From Ciona intestinalis (lineage: Eukaryota; Chordata; Ascidiacea; Phlebobranchia; Cionidae): a DNA stretch of 64,000 nt. The stretch's first letter is position 1. The number at the start of each line of letters is the position of its first letter. The position numbers and the translations under genes were made by a program. Positions 12,000 to 24,196 of the stretch are shown piece by piece. The stretch is from assembly GCF_000224145.3 (NCBI RefSeq), contig NC_020170.2, forward strand, positions 3,922,646 to 3,986,645. Direction: 5' to 3'. The notes under the pieces were generated by a model. That model did not search any database. It worked only from the letters and a program-made list of their open reading frames with translations, and was not told the DNA's origin.

Positions 12000-14900
12000 A
12001 TAAAACTTATAAATGTAGTCAGTGGCGCCCCCAGGAGGGTCTTAGGTGCAGCAGTCAGATTTAAAAAGTAAAAAAAAAAACAATTTTTAATTAAAAAAAA
12101 TTTTTTTTAAACTCTTTCTTATTTCTTCTGGGGCTTTTGCATGTTAGGAGTAGCATGGGTGTTCTTTGGACATGTTACCCGAAATTTTAAAACAGGGGTG
12201 ACATTATACTTTAGCACCCCCACTTTTAGACCTAAAACAGGTTTTCCTCTGCTGTTGGGTGTTTATACAAACAAGCAGAGCCAAAGAATATTACATTCAA
12301 CACAGCAGGTTTCCTATATTTGACAACTATGAATGTAACTGCATTTTACCAATGTCACCCCAGGTTTCCTAAAATATTATAAAAGAAAAGCAGTGAAAAG
12401 TTGCTAAACTCTTTGTGCTAGATACTATATGACATTGTTAAAATGCAGATACTATATGACCATGATAATATAATACTGACATCATCACAGCTTTCTTGTT
12501 GCAATGGAACAACCCTGTAAAACATGTTGTCCAACTTAACACAAATAAGTTTTCCTCTTTTGATTTCCAAGCATGGTGCACGTGGTGTGCTGTGACATGA
12601 AATGAAATATTAATATTAAATTTGTTTGTCTCTTTGATTATGGTAGCGAAGATTGAAAAATATGTTAAACGAAAAGATAAGATATAGCGACAAAACAATA
12701 CTTGTTAAAACACACTTACAATTAAAAACTATATTTTTCAAAAACTATATATTTTTTTTTCTAATGTACAGCTGATAATTTAGACATCACATAACAATAC
12801 ATACGCTTACAATAGTAGCAGTCCCTAGCCTTGAAACGGTATGTGGCATTAAAAAAATGAAAGAATAACTAAACCTTACCTGAAGTGTTGGATCAAATCT
12901 TTTGATATTTCTTGAAACGATCCTTCTATGTTACGTACAACGCCTGATATGGTGTCTCTATGTTTCATGAGACGAGCATAATATCGTGTAGCATTTACTA
13001 TACATGTCACTTTAACACGCACGTGGCCAGAGGTGGGAACCTAAGATGGAAATATATGTAACTTGTATTTATCTTCACATGGGGGCAAGACAGCCATTAT
13101 AACACGAGTGTTCTAATTCTTCACCTCGCACCAGTTTATCGAATTATCATACATGTTACTTTAGAATTTTGTACTTTTATTATGTATGGCTGACCATTTG
13201 GAAAAATTCATTAGTGACCACTAGGTTGGAGCAATTGCTCCTAAGTGTCTTGCCCAAGGACACATACGCCCACAATAGTAGCAGCGAAAAGTCTTGAACC
13301 CGTAACCTCTAGATTAGAGGCAGGTGCCTAAACATTGTGCTCCAACACAAGACACATATATCCATACAAACAAACCTATAAATAAAGTTTAACAACCTGG
13401 CTGTATTTGGTTCCAACATTAGGCTTGTCCAATGATGAAATAACATGTCTGTACCCGCATACATTTATATCTCTGCATGCCCCATAAGCTTGAAAGAAGG
13501 GGCATAATAACAGATCCTGTTTTGAGCTTTCATGAACCTGTAATACAAAGTTATGGTGTATTTTTATGTAAGGAAAAATATTTTCAACCTCAAAGTTAAA
13601 TATTTGGTAACTTTTAAGCGGGCACAAGGTGTATGAAACAGAGCATCCGTGTTATAATGACTGTTGTAGCCCCATCAAGCAAGGATAAATAAGTTACAAT
13701 CAGTAGTTCGTACATACCATGTTAACATATTGTAAGGGCAAGCCTGTCACCCAACTTTTAAAACAGAGGTAATCTTATATGTTTAAGCATCTCAGCTTTA
13801 AAAAACAGCTAACCCCTTGCTGTTGGTAATGCAAGATGTTTTAACACAATAAAAATAGAAACATTAAACATCATACAACCTCAATAGATTGAACAGCAAG
13901 TTTCTTTAGTATAACGGGTATAGGTTGTTTGATTCTGTTAAGAAATTTAACAAAACCAACAGAACGCGCCGCATTATCCTCAGAGAAGAACATGTAGGAG
14001 CTAGAATATTAAATATACACAGTATTAGTTAACCATGCATACATGCTTTTGTTTCCATTAGAAGTTTAACTTGTAAATGATGATTGACATAAATGGCTTG
14101 TTTGTCTGCTAGGTGTAGAGACCACGCTTATTTTCTTCCAATTAAATGTAAATGTTTTTACTGTGATCTTGTTTTAATTACTGTTGTTTGTCGCTATATC
14201 CTGTATTTCCGTTTTAAATACTTTTCAATCTTCGCTTCTACAATAAAAAGACCAAAAAGTTTCATTCCAGTATTATTATTATAGAAAATAAAAGGTCCAC
14301 AAAACATACCAACATTCAGCATTCTTCTTATCCTTGTCTACAGTAGAATGGTAGAATGAAGACATAAGTGACAAACGTAACCCAAAGTCATGTTTATTTG
14401 GTGGAAAGTTGTAATGAATTGTGATCTAAGAATAAAAAAGAATTTAATATTTTTTATTAAATTAAACAATGTTCCTAAACAAACATAAACTTATAAATAA
14501 CAACTTTATCAGTATTCAGGTTTTGCATTAAATTTTTGTTTTTAAACCCTTTAATAATAGGTTAACAAATAAGTAAAAAGGGATTCTATTTTGATAAGAG
14601 ACTGATGATGCCATTTTAGGCGAAATATTTATTTTTTAAACAAAGTCTATGCGCTGGACTTGATTTTTGTTTTTTACATATTTTGAAGCACTTGATCCAG
14701 ACTTTTATTTGTTACAAGAATCGTCCAACTGCATTAAATCCAATCCACAGAATTCATCACAGTTAATTTGGTTAAATGACAAAGTCTACTTTCTATAGAG
14801 AATAATTAATTTTGGTAATGGCATAAAATTCATTTTTTTACAGAGATGAAAAGCAAGTTAAAAGGGGAATCACCTGAATTGAGTCAATGTCCAAATAAGG

Positions 14901-17900
14901 AATGACATCGTCAGTTAGCACGAGGACAGGTGAGTTAGAAGCGTCCGTAAAAAGTTCATGTATTTGTTGTATTTCCGCATCTTCCATACAGGCATGTGCT
15001 GTAGTAAGATATATAGGAGTATTGTAAAGGGTGTCTAATCTATTCAATATGGGCGAGGTCCTTGAGGACTTAGGCCAGTTTTACTAGGTTGGTGTAATGT
15101 TAGTGAAGCCTATACTGACATTTTTAAAACAGAGCAGAGCCAAATATACTCAAGCGCTGTGACCAATGGTTAGCATGTCTGCCTCAATCTAGAGGGTTCA
15201 AGGATTGATGCTCCTACCATTGTGGGAGTATGTATCCTTGTGCAGGATATACTTAAAGGACAATTGCTCCAACCTTGCAGTCGTGTTATCAATGCGGTTT
15301 ACTATGTTTAAAAAATATGGGTGTAAATACACTAAATTATAGCAATATTATTCCATATTTGATAAAAACCATAGCCCTATAACCAGATCCATGGTAAAAC
15401 AATGAAAACTCCTTCTAAATTGTTGTATTATGATTATTTTGAAATGTAAGTGAATAGTCATACCTGTAATACAATGTATACTGGATGCAGTTAATGCTTG
15501 AGCAAGTGATGTTAAAGTGCTGATGTCTTTAACATAAACAGCTACCCCTCCAGCTCTGACATCCTCATAGTGTTGTATGAGTGATAGTAGGCTGTTATAA
15601 CTTGATGTGTTGGAAGTTATAATGGTATGATGCTGTACCTGTGGGTTGATTTACTGTTATATATCTGACCCATGCATGGCAATCCTGGGTATGAGGCATA
15701 CCAAGTTTCTGACGCTTAGGCCTAAGCCATTTAGCCCCTCATTCTTATTGCCAAATCAAAAGCGTTTCTACGCGTACCAAGTATTGATTGCAAACGTATC
15801 AATACTTTATTTATCGCATTCGTAAAAAGGCAAACATTAAACATGTTTTTAAAAACCTGTAGGCTAAATAATCAACAAGTCAATCGCTATTATGACGCAA
15901 GCAATCGGCATGTGAATTTCTATTATGTCGTAATTAGTTACAAGGTCCAACAGTCGCTATTATGATGCAATGAATTCATAGGTGATTCCCTATTATTTTG
16001 TAACAAACATTTTGCTTGGTTGAGGAAAACATCTTAAATATAAAGTTATATGCATATTATTGCAAGTACACCTTCCAGAAATGAATACATAAGTTACATT
16101 CATCCATTTATTCATTCAAGAAGATATAAGTTTTAGTTTCAACAAGTCTATGATCATCCTTACCTTTCCAAAAACAGATGCTTCCAATGGATGGCTTATA
16201 TAAAGCAATGATTGATTATTCATGAACGTTTTCATGAAAGATTTCACACCAGTAGTCCACTGTATTCCAAATCCCAGCACCTAAGCAGAATGTATTACTT
16301 TCATATTTTAAAAGCATGTCTTATGCTCAATATACTGTACAAAAAGCATGTTATAGTAGAAGCATTTTTACTTAACTTGAGGGCCACGACCCTACCCCCC
16401 TTAAAAATACATTTGTTGGGGAAAAAACAAAAAAATCCCATTCGGTTCTGGCCACTATCCAAGACTATGCTTCATATGCGCTCCAGAAGAGCTTTCACTT
16501 TCACAACTTATCTTCTTTACCAGCTCATACATATTCACGTATAGACCACACAAACCAATAAATACCTGTGGTTTGAATCCTTGTATGTTCGGTCTATCAG
16601 GGTCGCGTAAAACTTCCATCCACATTCTCATGATGGCTCCTACTTGCTCAGTAAATGCTTCAACCAGTGTGTGAATATCATCAATCACTAATTGCTCAAG
16701 TCTGATGACAATCAAATCATAAAGAAAGAAATTTGGGATAGTGGTGTTGGATTTAGGTCAGGATTACTATAGACGCATCATTAGGCCTAAATCCAAGAAT
16801 CTATGGCATACCACACTGCGAGACCTTACCCACATAGAATATAAAAAGAGTGGTTAGGCGTTTGCAAGCATAAGTAAAGAATCCAAAGTTTGATGCTCGA
16901 TACTGACAGATGTATGTGTCATTTAGCAAGACAATTGGCAGACATTGCTCCTACCCAGTGGTATAATGGGTGCCAGAGTAATAAGCAATCTCTACCCCAT
17001 ATCTCAAGTCCCATGGAGTGCCACATTGTAGGACCTTAGCCATGTAGAATAAAATTATGGGAAACTTTTTAGAATGCAGGAGAGGCAAAGATAGTTATAC
17101 CAACATTCTTATAGAACTAATTTGGTTCCAATGTGTAATATTTAATATAGCTCAGAAAATGTCGGGTTAGGCCTGTCTACCTTTCCACCCCAGGTTAGAC
17201 GCCTATGAATAGAATAAATATATAAGATACCACCTACATTCATTGTTTATATGCTGTTGTACCTGGTCAAGTCCACTGACTTGTTTCTACAAATCCTGAT
17301 CAAAGTATAAGGGGAGCAAACTAGGACGCTACATCCAAGGATCAGATCAACAGATCTCTCATTTTCCACTTCTGGTCCTCCTGTTATCCCTATCACACGA
17401 TGGGGCTGTTGACCCTCCTTGTCACGATCGGACATAAACATGTCAAACATGTCAGTCACGCTCTGTTGGTTTTACAATTGGGTTTAGGTTATTTGATAAT
17501 ATACATTATGTGTGTCTGGTGTATGAGAAGACATTTATATGTATTGACACTAAGAAGACACCTGTATTTTAAAAGACATTTTTGCATTTTTCTTCTAGCT
17601 TTCTTTGATTTTTATTGGGCCACAAAATATCGAAATAATAATATAAATGATCCACCAGGCAAATTTTTTAGAAAAGTTTGGTAACCGCTGATATAAAGCA
17701 ATATATCAGAAGTTCCCTTACTTGTACTTTCCTCCATGTAGAACATAGGACCACAACACTAGGACTTCTCTGTGTTATGAATGTTGCTTGGATCGGGTTC
17801 AATTTACAACTCTTGGGAGCTACGCTGCGCCGTTGTAACATGGTAACGATTGGTGCCACGTAAGCGAGGGTTTTCCCACCACTAGTGGGGGACAGAGCGA

Positions 17901-20900
17901 CCAAACTACGTTTATCCAGTATAGCGGGCCATGCATAGGATTGGATGGATCTGGGACCACGGTATCTTAAACTTGACTGAATAAAAGTAAATGAGTTACA
18001 TATGTTTAAAGTTCTATACAAATAAGTGGTCTGGTGTTTGGGTTGTTGGGGTAATCAGTTGTGGGTTTTCTAAATTGTCAGCCATACATTAAAAAAGAAA
18101 AGTTAATTAATTTAAAACTTACATACGTGGTAATTCATAAGTAAGCACGAGGTGTATGAAACAGAACGCCCCCGTTATATTTACTATCATTTCCCCACTA
18201 TGCAAGGCTAAATAAGTTAAATTCCTTCATTACCTCCAACTTTGTGACCATACTTTCTGGAAATGGGGCTCTACAGAATAGTGGGATAGGGTTTGGTGGT
18301 TCCACACCATGTACTAACATGGTGTTGTTCTTTTCTCTTTGGTTTTTCAGCAACTTTTTAACAAATAATTCCTTTGGTTTGTTTTTCAAGTTTATTTTCT
18401 GAGGTTTAACAGGAGGGCCCTTTTCTTGCGTTGGTGGGCTGAATATAAAGAAATAAAAATTAAAAAAAAAAACGGAATTAAAAACAGGTGATTTAGAAAG
18501 AATATACCAGTACCTAGAAAAACATAAAAAATAATTTTTGCTAAATTAAACTCTTGCCCAAATTGGGGGTTAGGGTAATGGGCCAGCATCTTTACAGGAC
18601 CTCGCCAACATAAAAAAGAACATTACTTTGCGATTGGCATACCTTTGAGTTATAACTTCAGATTCCTCCTCACACAATGTTACTGGTCGCAATTTGGCGA
18701 CTAATTTTGGCTCGCCTCGTAACTCTGCCTTTTCTTCCTCCAGAAATTTCTCGAGCTTTAAAAGTCTTAACTCAGAAAGCGACATTCCACCTATGTTGGT
18801 GTACATGAATGCGCCAATGGAACTTATTTATCATTGCATGGTGGAAAACAGCAGTCGTTATAAGTTATAACACAGGTGTTCTGTTTCAACCATCATGTGC
18901 TTGTTTACAAGTTACCAAATGTAAATAAATGTAAGTTATTTATCCTTGCTTGGTGGGGCAAACATCCGAAATACACTACGTTTTTATACCAGATGAGTCA
19001 TTAAAAATTATTTACATGTCTGGTAGCAGAAAAAAAGGAAAATATATTTTACAGAAAAAACAAGTTACACGTCACCTACCTGGGAGTTTGTTTTTTGAAA
19101 CAGTATTTGTCGCTTGAATAACTCTAACCAACCGCTCAGTAAACCGCGCATCACCCGTTAAGTCTTCGGTTAATTTGCTAAGATCAGACTTTACATTTAT
19201 GGTTAACGGCTCAGGTGTTTTTATATGAGACAATAAAGGTTCGACTCCATTCATACAACGCTGAACTTGAGGAGGGCTGAGATTTAACTGCTGTTTTGGT
19301 GACAGTGAAAGCTGGCAGGTAAAAATGTATATAGAAAAGGATATATAATAGTAATTAGTAAAGCACAAAAAGAGACACGAACTATCTGAAACGACTGTTA
19401 CAACACGGATATTCGGTTTCATACACCCCTGTGGGTGTGGTTTTTCTGTATTGCAGACACATTTTTAGACAACCTATTGGTGACCACTGGGTTGAAGCAA
19501 TTGCCGATAAGTGTCTTGTCCTGGGACACGTTGCCTACAAAACTTAGCAGCAGCGGAACTTGAACTCATAACCTCCTCTCTGGCTTAAGTCCACTAACCA
19601 CTGAGCTCCAGCCTTAGGCATTACTAATGGTAAAGTTATCAATTTATTTACACACGCAACTTACACGAAGCAAGGATTTTCCTCTTCCAATAGAAACCAC
19701 ACTGTTTGGTGATGTAGATGATGACGGGGTAGCAACTGGTGAACTACTGTAAATATTAACAGAGTTTACTGGTTTACATTTCAAAGCTGAAAAGCTGACA
19801 AATCATTAATGCTAACTTCTAACTCACGAACAGTACCTAGACCTTATACTTTCTAACCCTAAATTAATGATTTAATGTAACTTATTTTTTCTCCTGTGGC
19901 GAAGAAATGGCAGTTGTTAAAATTTTGTTTAAAAATTTCCATTTTACTCTTTTAAAGAGAAAAAAAGGCAGTTGTTCGAATGCGCCAACGCGGTGTTCTG
20001 TTTTATACACCTCATGCCCACTTACCAGTAACCGTGTATGTAACTAACTTTGTGGGTCGTTATTTTTGGGAAAAAACTTCCAATTTAATTGTGACGTAAT
20101 ATTCAGAAATTCCAACTGCTTTAATGACATAAACATAAAATGTATAAAGAAGCTTACTTTACACAAGATTGTGGCGCTTGTGGGTGTGGAATAGTTGACA
20201 AATCAACTTTTTCTTCATAATTAAGATCTTTAGGTATATCCAGTCTTGATCCAATTAAAGTTGAATTTTCACTATGAAAAATTTATAAAATATTAAAATT
20301 TTGTTGTTGTTTTGTTGATACGGTACATTTTTTTATTTATCTCTTAAATTTCAAAAAACAAAGGTAATATTTAATTAACACAGCTAAGAGATGGGAAACA
20401 CAGAAAACAACAGTTGTTAAAACATGATAAAAATAAAATTAATAAAAAGGGCACTGTTGAAAAGGGGTGGCTGTTAAACCCTATAAGGAGCAGCTCACAG
20501 TGTTATATAGTATGTAAATAAATCATACCACACCTTTTTGGAATGTGATTTACACCATTTATTGAGTTCAACATAGGCAGTTCATTGATATGATTTACTG
20601 TTGGTTTGTTAACCTGACCTTTATTGCTCAATGTTGGTGTTCTTTCCTGTTTTGCAAGAAACATTTGTATAATGTATTGATTGAAGGAATGAATGGAACT
20701 TATCTATCTTTGTGTGGCCGGGCAACAAAATATTGTTATAAACTTATAACATGGGTATTCTCCTTTTCATACCTCATGTCCGTCCACAAATTATATTTTT
20801 AACCTATAATTACTTTGGGAGGAGAGGGTTTGTTTTATTATTTTATGCTATTTACAAACATACTTAACTTTTATTAACGTTGTGTTCTTTGTGTATAAAC

Positions 20901-23900
20901 TTACTTTCAACACATTTTGATTCTTAACTTCCTCAGAATGTATGATGGCTTTGTTCAAGTGACCGTTCTGTGTCACACACTTGGTTTTCATTGTATTTCT
21001 GAATAATAAATTTAAATTATAAGTGCTGAAGGCTTAAAAAACTAAGACACAGTGCATATTAGAAGAGCTGTTGTTTTAATGTGAATATTTCTGTGGTCAT
21101 AGACGCCAAACCTGGAAGGGTAGGCTGCCATGAAATTTCCCATACTATATTAAATAGTAAACATTACAACCAATAAGTTTGTTTTATATTAGGAACATGT
21201 GTTTAGTCTAGCTATTCCTGCCTTTTTTTCTTGGTGTATTTAGCAATTTTGACCCATGTGCCATGTTTTATTCTATTTTTCCAAGTCTACAGAGCATACA
21301 TGAACTTTTTTACCTTGTTTGTGTTTCTCCTTGTACATTCTTTACCAAAGAGTCTATCGTATTAACAGCAAATTTGTTTTTAACCAAAATCTCATTAAGA
21401 CAAATTTGTGATCCCTGAAAAAATATAAAACTTGGACAAATATCACCACGCCACAGTGGAAGGAGAAGGCCTTTAGCCCAGAAGTTATGAGTTCAAGGCT
21501 TCTCTCTGGTACCAGTGTGAGCATACGTGTTCTTGGGAAACACACTTAACAGCAATTGCTTCAGCCTATTGGTCACAAATGGGCTGTCTAAATTGTCAAC
21601 CATACAGAAAAGAAAAATAATCACCCACAAAGATACATATATACTAACTAGTAAGCAGGCACAACGTGTAAGAAGTCAAACAACCACATTAAAGGAACTG
21701 TCGTTTCCTGCCACACAAGGATCAAGCAAGTTACATTCACATTAGTAAGAAGCTTACTGTTATATTGTCCACCATGAAAAGTTTAACAAAGTGAATATTC
21801 TCTTCATTTATTTCCATCACTTTAACTTCAACTTTTCCTTGTGCTTTCAATTAAAACAGTTGTTAAAAAATAAAGCGTATGGACTGTGGCCCCCAGTGAA
21901 AAAATACCTCAGTTAAATTTTGTGATTTATTAGTTAATTATTCTTATATGAAATAATATTACTTTGAGTTGTGAGGATAAAGTTTTAAATTTATTTTAAT
22001 TTTCCTTTTTTATTACCAAATGGGACAAGGAAATATAATGAAAGTTGTTTCTCCCTTTTCCCACCCTACTATATAAACCTTATTGTGTAAATGTATATAC
22101 AGTTTATATTTTAGAGTTAACAGTGTTTGATGTAATTACTATTGACCATATTAATACCTACATGCCTGAAGACTACTACACACATTAATACATACACAGT
22201 AGCCTATCATAAAAAACACTTACATTTTGCAACATAATTTTTAAACCATTTAATTGCTGAAGCACTCCAGCACATTGTGTCTTCACTCCTATACAAAAGA
22301 AAACTACATTTATTTCTTCCAAACAACTCTTTTATAAAATTCCAGGGTTTATAATAAAAGGTGGTAACTGTAACAGGCTGTAAGAGAAGGTTAGTATTTT
22401 GAAGAACAATTAAATGACCAATTCCAAATTTATATTACAATTGGAAAATCAAAGGTTGCATACCCCACAATATAAAATGACGCCATTGCCAAAAGTGTTA
22501 TGTCTATGTTTTCTTTACCTAACATACCTTTCACAGTGATTCTCATTCGTTAGTTTAATACAATAAATAAGCTTTACACTGATGTTGAAATAGGTTTACA
22601 CCTTATTATCTTGCTTACCCAAATAATACTTCATCTTTTACATAATCAGTTACAAGTCTCATAGGACGAACTCCATGCAATGCAAAGTGAATTACCTGGG
22701 CAGGTACCTCCCACACCCATTCTGGAGTAACAAATACTCTGTGGAAGTGTTTAGTAAGATAGTAGGCTAATGAGAATAAAAGAATGTAACTTGTGACTTG
22801 CTTTATCCTCCATGTGACCGGGAAATGACAGTCGTTATAACATGAGTGTTCTGTTTTTTACACCCTGTGCCAGATTACGAGCAACCGCGTACGTAACATT
22901 GTGGGTGATTATTTTTTCTGCATGGCCGGCAATTTGGCAGCAATAGCCTGTAAGTGTCTTGCCTATAAACATATACCCTACGTTTACAAGTTACAATGGT
23001 AACAGTAACGAGAACCCATAACCTCTTGGTTAGAGGCATCCCTTATTACTGCGCCACAGGGCCAGGCCGCTTGCATGGGGTGGATCAACGAAAGTCAGGT
23101 ATAACACGGGTGTTCAGTTTCATACACCTAGTGGTCAGTTACGAGTTACCACATATGTAACTTCACCTTTAAGAGTTAAAGTTAACTTCTTCTAAAAAGA
23201 ACCTCATTTTTTTTTAATATTTTCCAACTAACCTGTTAGCTGAGACCACAACTGTGGACATTTCATCCACCAGCGAACATCGAACTTGGAATCCATTGGT
23301 TGAAACTAAAACTGTGTCAACTTTTGCTCGATGCCATAGTGGTGGGATGGACACAATACATCGCTGTTAATGTATTTGTTAAGATGTATTGATTCGCATG
23401 ATTTTGTTTACAACATTTTAGTGATAACATAACAGAATTTTTATTTATCACTTTGAAAATGATAGCAAAGATCATGTTATTTAACGAACGAAGTGAAGAA
23501 ATGCATTCCATAACCAGTCTGCAAAGTATGGCAGTTCCTGACGAGATCTCGCGCGTGCAAGACGGTTATTTTTCGCGTTCGCGCGTGCTATCATTAAAAA
23601 TCTGCGTGCAAAGCATGGACATATTCAAGCCACAATAGGAAATCTTACTTAATTTAATACGTATTTTTTTCTTTGTTTAATTAATTGGCGTGCGTAGGAC
23701 AAATTGTGGCGTGCATAACCGAAAGTCTGTAAAAAAATCGCGCGTGCACCTGCCATACTCTGCAGTCAGGTTCCATAATTTGTCTCTTCTATAATCTGTA
23801 AACTAGAGCATGTGCATACCCATTCAAAATCTTACCATTCCTTCTTTAGGGTTTGAGAGAATTGCTTTAAACATCTGGGAATCATTGTAATAGTCGTTCA

Positions 23901-24196
23901 CTTCTTTCAATAAAGCTACAAATGATACGTCAGCTGATGCATTGACTTTAACACCAACAAAATAAGAAGGGTCTTTGATCTAGAGAAATTGGGTAAATAA
24001 GTAAATTAATTTGCAATGTGACTATGTACCTTAGCTGTCTTAGCCTGTACATAAACATATACAATGCTTAAGTTATGTTAATATGTATATTGGCGCATTC
24101 GGCATTCATTCATATACAACATGTTAACGAAATTGAACAAACATCATACCAAAATTTTAACGTACGTACCGTTTTGATAAGTACGTCCATAGACAT
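6949..24196 (-). CDS. TDRD12: Tudor domain-containing protein 12 (TDRD12)
   Basis: Germline piRNA-pathway factor. Exons: 24196-24170, 23979-23836, 23363-23233, 22738-22619, 22288-22224, 21843-21758, 21414-21314, 20998-20905, 20646-20534, 20271-20158, 19746-19665, 19311-19080, 18790-18643, 18438-18234, 17976-17728, 17462-17263, 16701-16566, 16280-16164, 15638-15464, 14998-14874, 14425-14310, 14000-13880, 13537-13397, 13040-12880, 12589-12481, 11932-11804, 11496-11398, 11044-10878, 10547-9970, 9722-9493, 9198-9031, 8301-8099, 7750-7606; tentatively 7381-7340 and a last one ending in TAG at 6949. Phases agree through the 33rd. Domains: Tudor near the N-terminus (KDPSYFVGVKV), helicase with Q-like motif (IQSYAWPAIL), Walker A PTSGGKT (Lys ~589), DEAD box as DDIH (711-714), motif V (LVLTDDVIPYLDID), CCCH finger C-x8-C-x5-C-x3-H (979-998), second Tudor from ~1015. 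About 1,680 residues against about 1,180 in human; the excess is a charged region plus a helical C-terminus. No CS domain found. The last two exons are uncertain. Confidence 0.9.
7091..7168. repeat. 26-bp tandem repeat, three copies
   Basis: The unit (containing TCTTCTTATACACCAGACAC) begins at 7091, 7117 and 7143; a fourth diverged copy is near 7213. It lies in the last introns or 3' end of TDRD12. The same word occurs inverted at about 17515-17545, so it is a dispersed motif and not only a local slippage product. Confidence 0.8.
7780..8060 (-). mobile_element. tRNA-headed SINE, near full length
   Basis: Reads on the minus strand from a tRNA-like head near 8060 to an ATTC-type tail near 7780. 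It contains the body words AATTTAGACAACCC and GTAACTTGCTTTATCCTCG (as printed on plus). It sits in the TDRD12 intron between the exons at 8301-8099 and 7750-7606. Confidence 0.65.
8418..8600 (-). mobile_element. SINE head and body
   Basis: The minus strand shows a tRNA-like promoter: an A-box-like GGCAAAGTGGTTAGC near 8590-8575 and a B-box-like GGGTTCAAGGCTTG near 8545-8530, then the shared body ending at TGTCAGCCATACAT. The tail half is missing. Confidence 0.7.
8818..9013. mobile_element. TA-flanked MITE, copy 2
   Basis: Same family as 3778-3973: start near TATATAGTAGG, end CACCCTACTGTAT, same internal words. It is in the TDRD12 intron downstream of exon 9198-9031; its right end lies within 20 bp of that exon's donor. 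Confidence 0.7.
10570..10850 (-). mobile_element. tRNA-headed SINE
   Basis: Head near 10850 (GCTAACTTTAGT side), body and tail to about 10570 (GAATGTAACTTATTTATC). In the TDRD12 intron between exons 11044-10878 and 10547-9970. Confidence 0.6.
11220..11380. mobile_element. Short MITE-like repeat, CTTCCAATTAAATGTAAAT family
   Basis: Shares CTTCCAATTAAATGTAAATG, TGTTTTAACAACTGTTGTTT and a GAAGAGACAAA-type end with copies at 14095-14260, 28145-28330 and fragments at 12600-12720, 23370-23465 and 45690-45790. Both ends resemble a TTATTTGTCTCTT-type inverted repeat. Confidence 0.5.
11958..11997. repeat. (TA)n microsatellite
   Basis: About 18 uninterrupted TA dinucleotides in the TDRD12 intron beside exon 11932-11804. 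Confidence 0.9.
13045..13345 (-). mobile_element. tRNA-headed SINE, near full length
   Basis: Minus-strand head (GTTTAGGCACCTGCCTCTAA near 13335) with B-box-like GGTTCAAGAC, body ending TGGTCAGCCATACAT, tail to 13045. In the intron between the CCCH-finger exon (13537-13397) and the second Tudor exon (13040-12880), abutting the latter's acceptor. Confidence 0.7.
14095..14262. mobile_element. Short MITE-like repeat, second copy
   Basis: Same family as 11220-11380 (CTTCCAATTAAATGTAAATG, GTTTTAATTACTGTTGTTTG, TCGCTATATCCTGTATT), between TDRD12 exons 14425-14310 and 14000-13880. Confidence 0.5.
16741..17060. mobile_element. Second SINE-like family (GTGGGTGAGGTCCT family)
   Basis: Two partial copies near 16760-16840 and 16850-17060 share a head like TTTGATGCTCGATACTGA, a middle like GGGCAAGACA, and an end reading CCCATGGAGTGCCACATTGTAGGACCTT then a TAGAATA. 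Related ends recur at 9250, 15050, 37230, 43465, 45190, 46920-47110, 50340 and 55440-55530. Confidence 0.5.
17560..17686. mobile_element. Probable hAT terminal fragment
   Basis: Ends at 17686 with TTTGGTAACCGCTG, the mirror of a CAGCGGTTACCAAA hAT-type terminus, followed by ATATAAAG as a candidate 8-bp duplication. I did not find the other end. It lies directly beside the Walker A exon of TDRD12 (17976-17728). Confidence 0.4.
19430..19615 (-). mobile_element. SINE head and body
   Basis: Minus-strand head near 19610 (GCTCAGTGGTTAGTGGACTT) with a B-box-like GAGTTCAAGTTCC, then the body with GACAACCTATTGGTGACCACT (plus-strand reading). In a TDRD12 intron. Confidence 0.65.
21440..21745 (+). mobile_element. 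Full-length tRNA-headed SINE, reference copy
   Basis: Reads head to tail on plus. A-box-like region at about 21450-21475, B-box-like GAGTTCAAGGCTTC at 21489-21502, body (TCTAAATTGTCAACCATACA, 21586-21605), then the half often found alone (ATCACCCACAAAGATACATA to AAGCAAGTTACATTCACATT, ending about 21745). It shows that the two sequence blocks scattered over the window are the 5' and 3' halves of one roughly 300-bp SINE with an ATTC-type tail. Confidence 0.75.
22785..23060 (-). mobile_element. tRNA-headed SINE
   Basis: Minus-strand head near 23060 (TGGCGCAGTAATAAGGGATG), body and tail to about 22785. A second tail fragment follows at 23090-23165. In the TDRD12 intron between the two halves of the first Tudor domain. 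Confidence 0.65.
23519..23763. mobile_element. hAT-like MITE with CpG-rich interior
   Basis: The inverted ends CAAAGTATGGCAG (starting about 23520) and CTGCCATACTCTG (ending about 23763) match at 12 of 13 positions. Each is followed inwards by a GCGCGTGCA word (TCGCGCGTGC). The flanks CAGTCTGC and CAGTCAGG are similar, a possible degraded duplication. It lies within TDRD12 intron 2. Confidence 0.45.
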
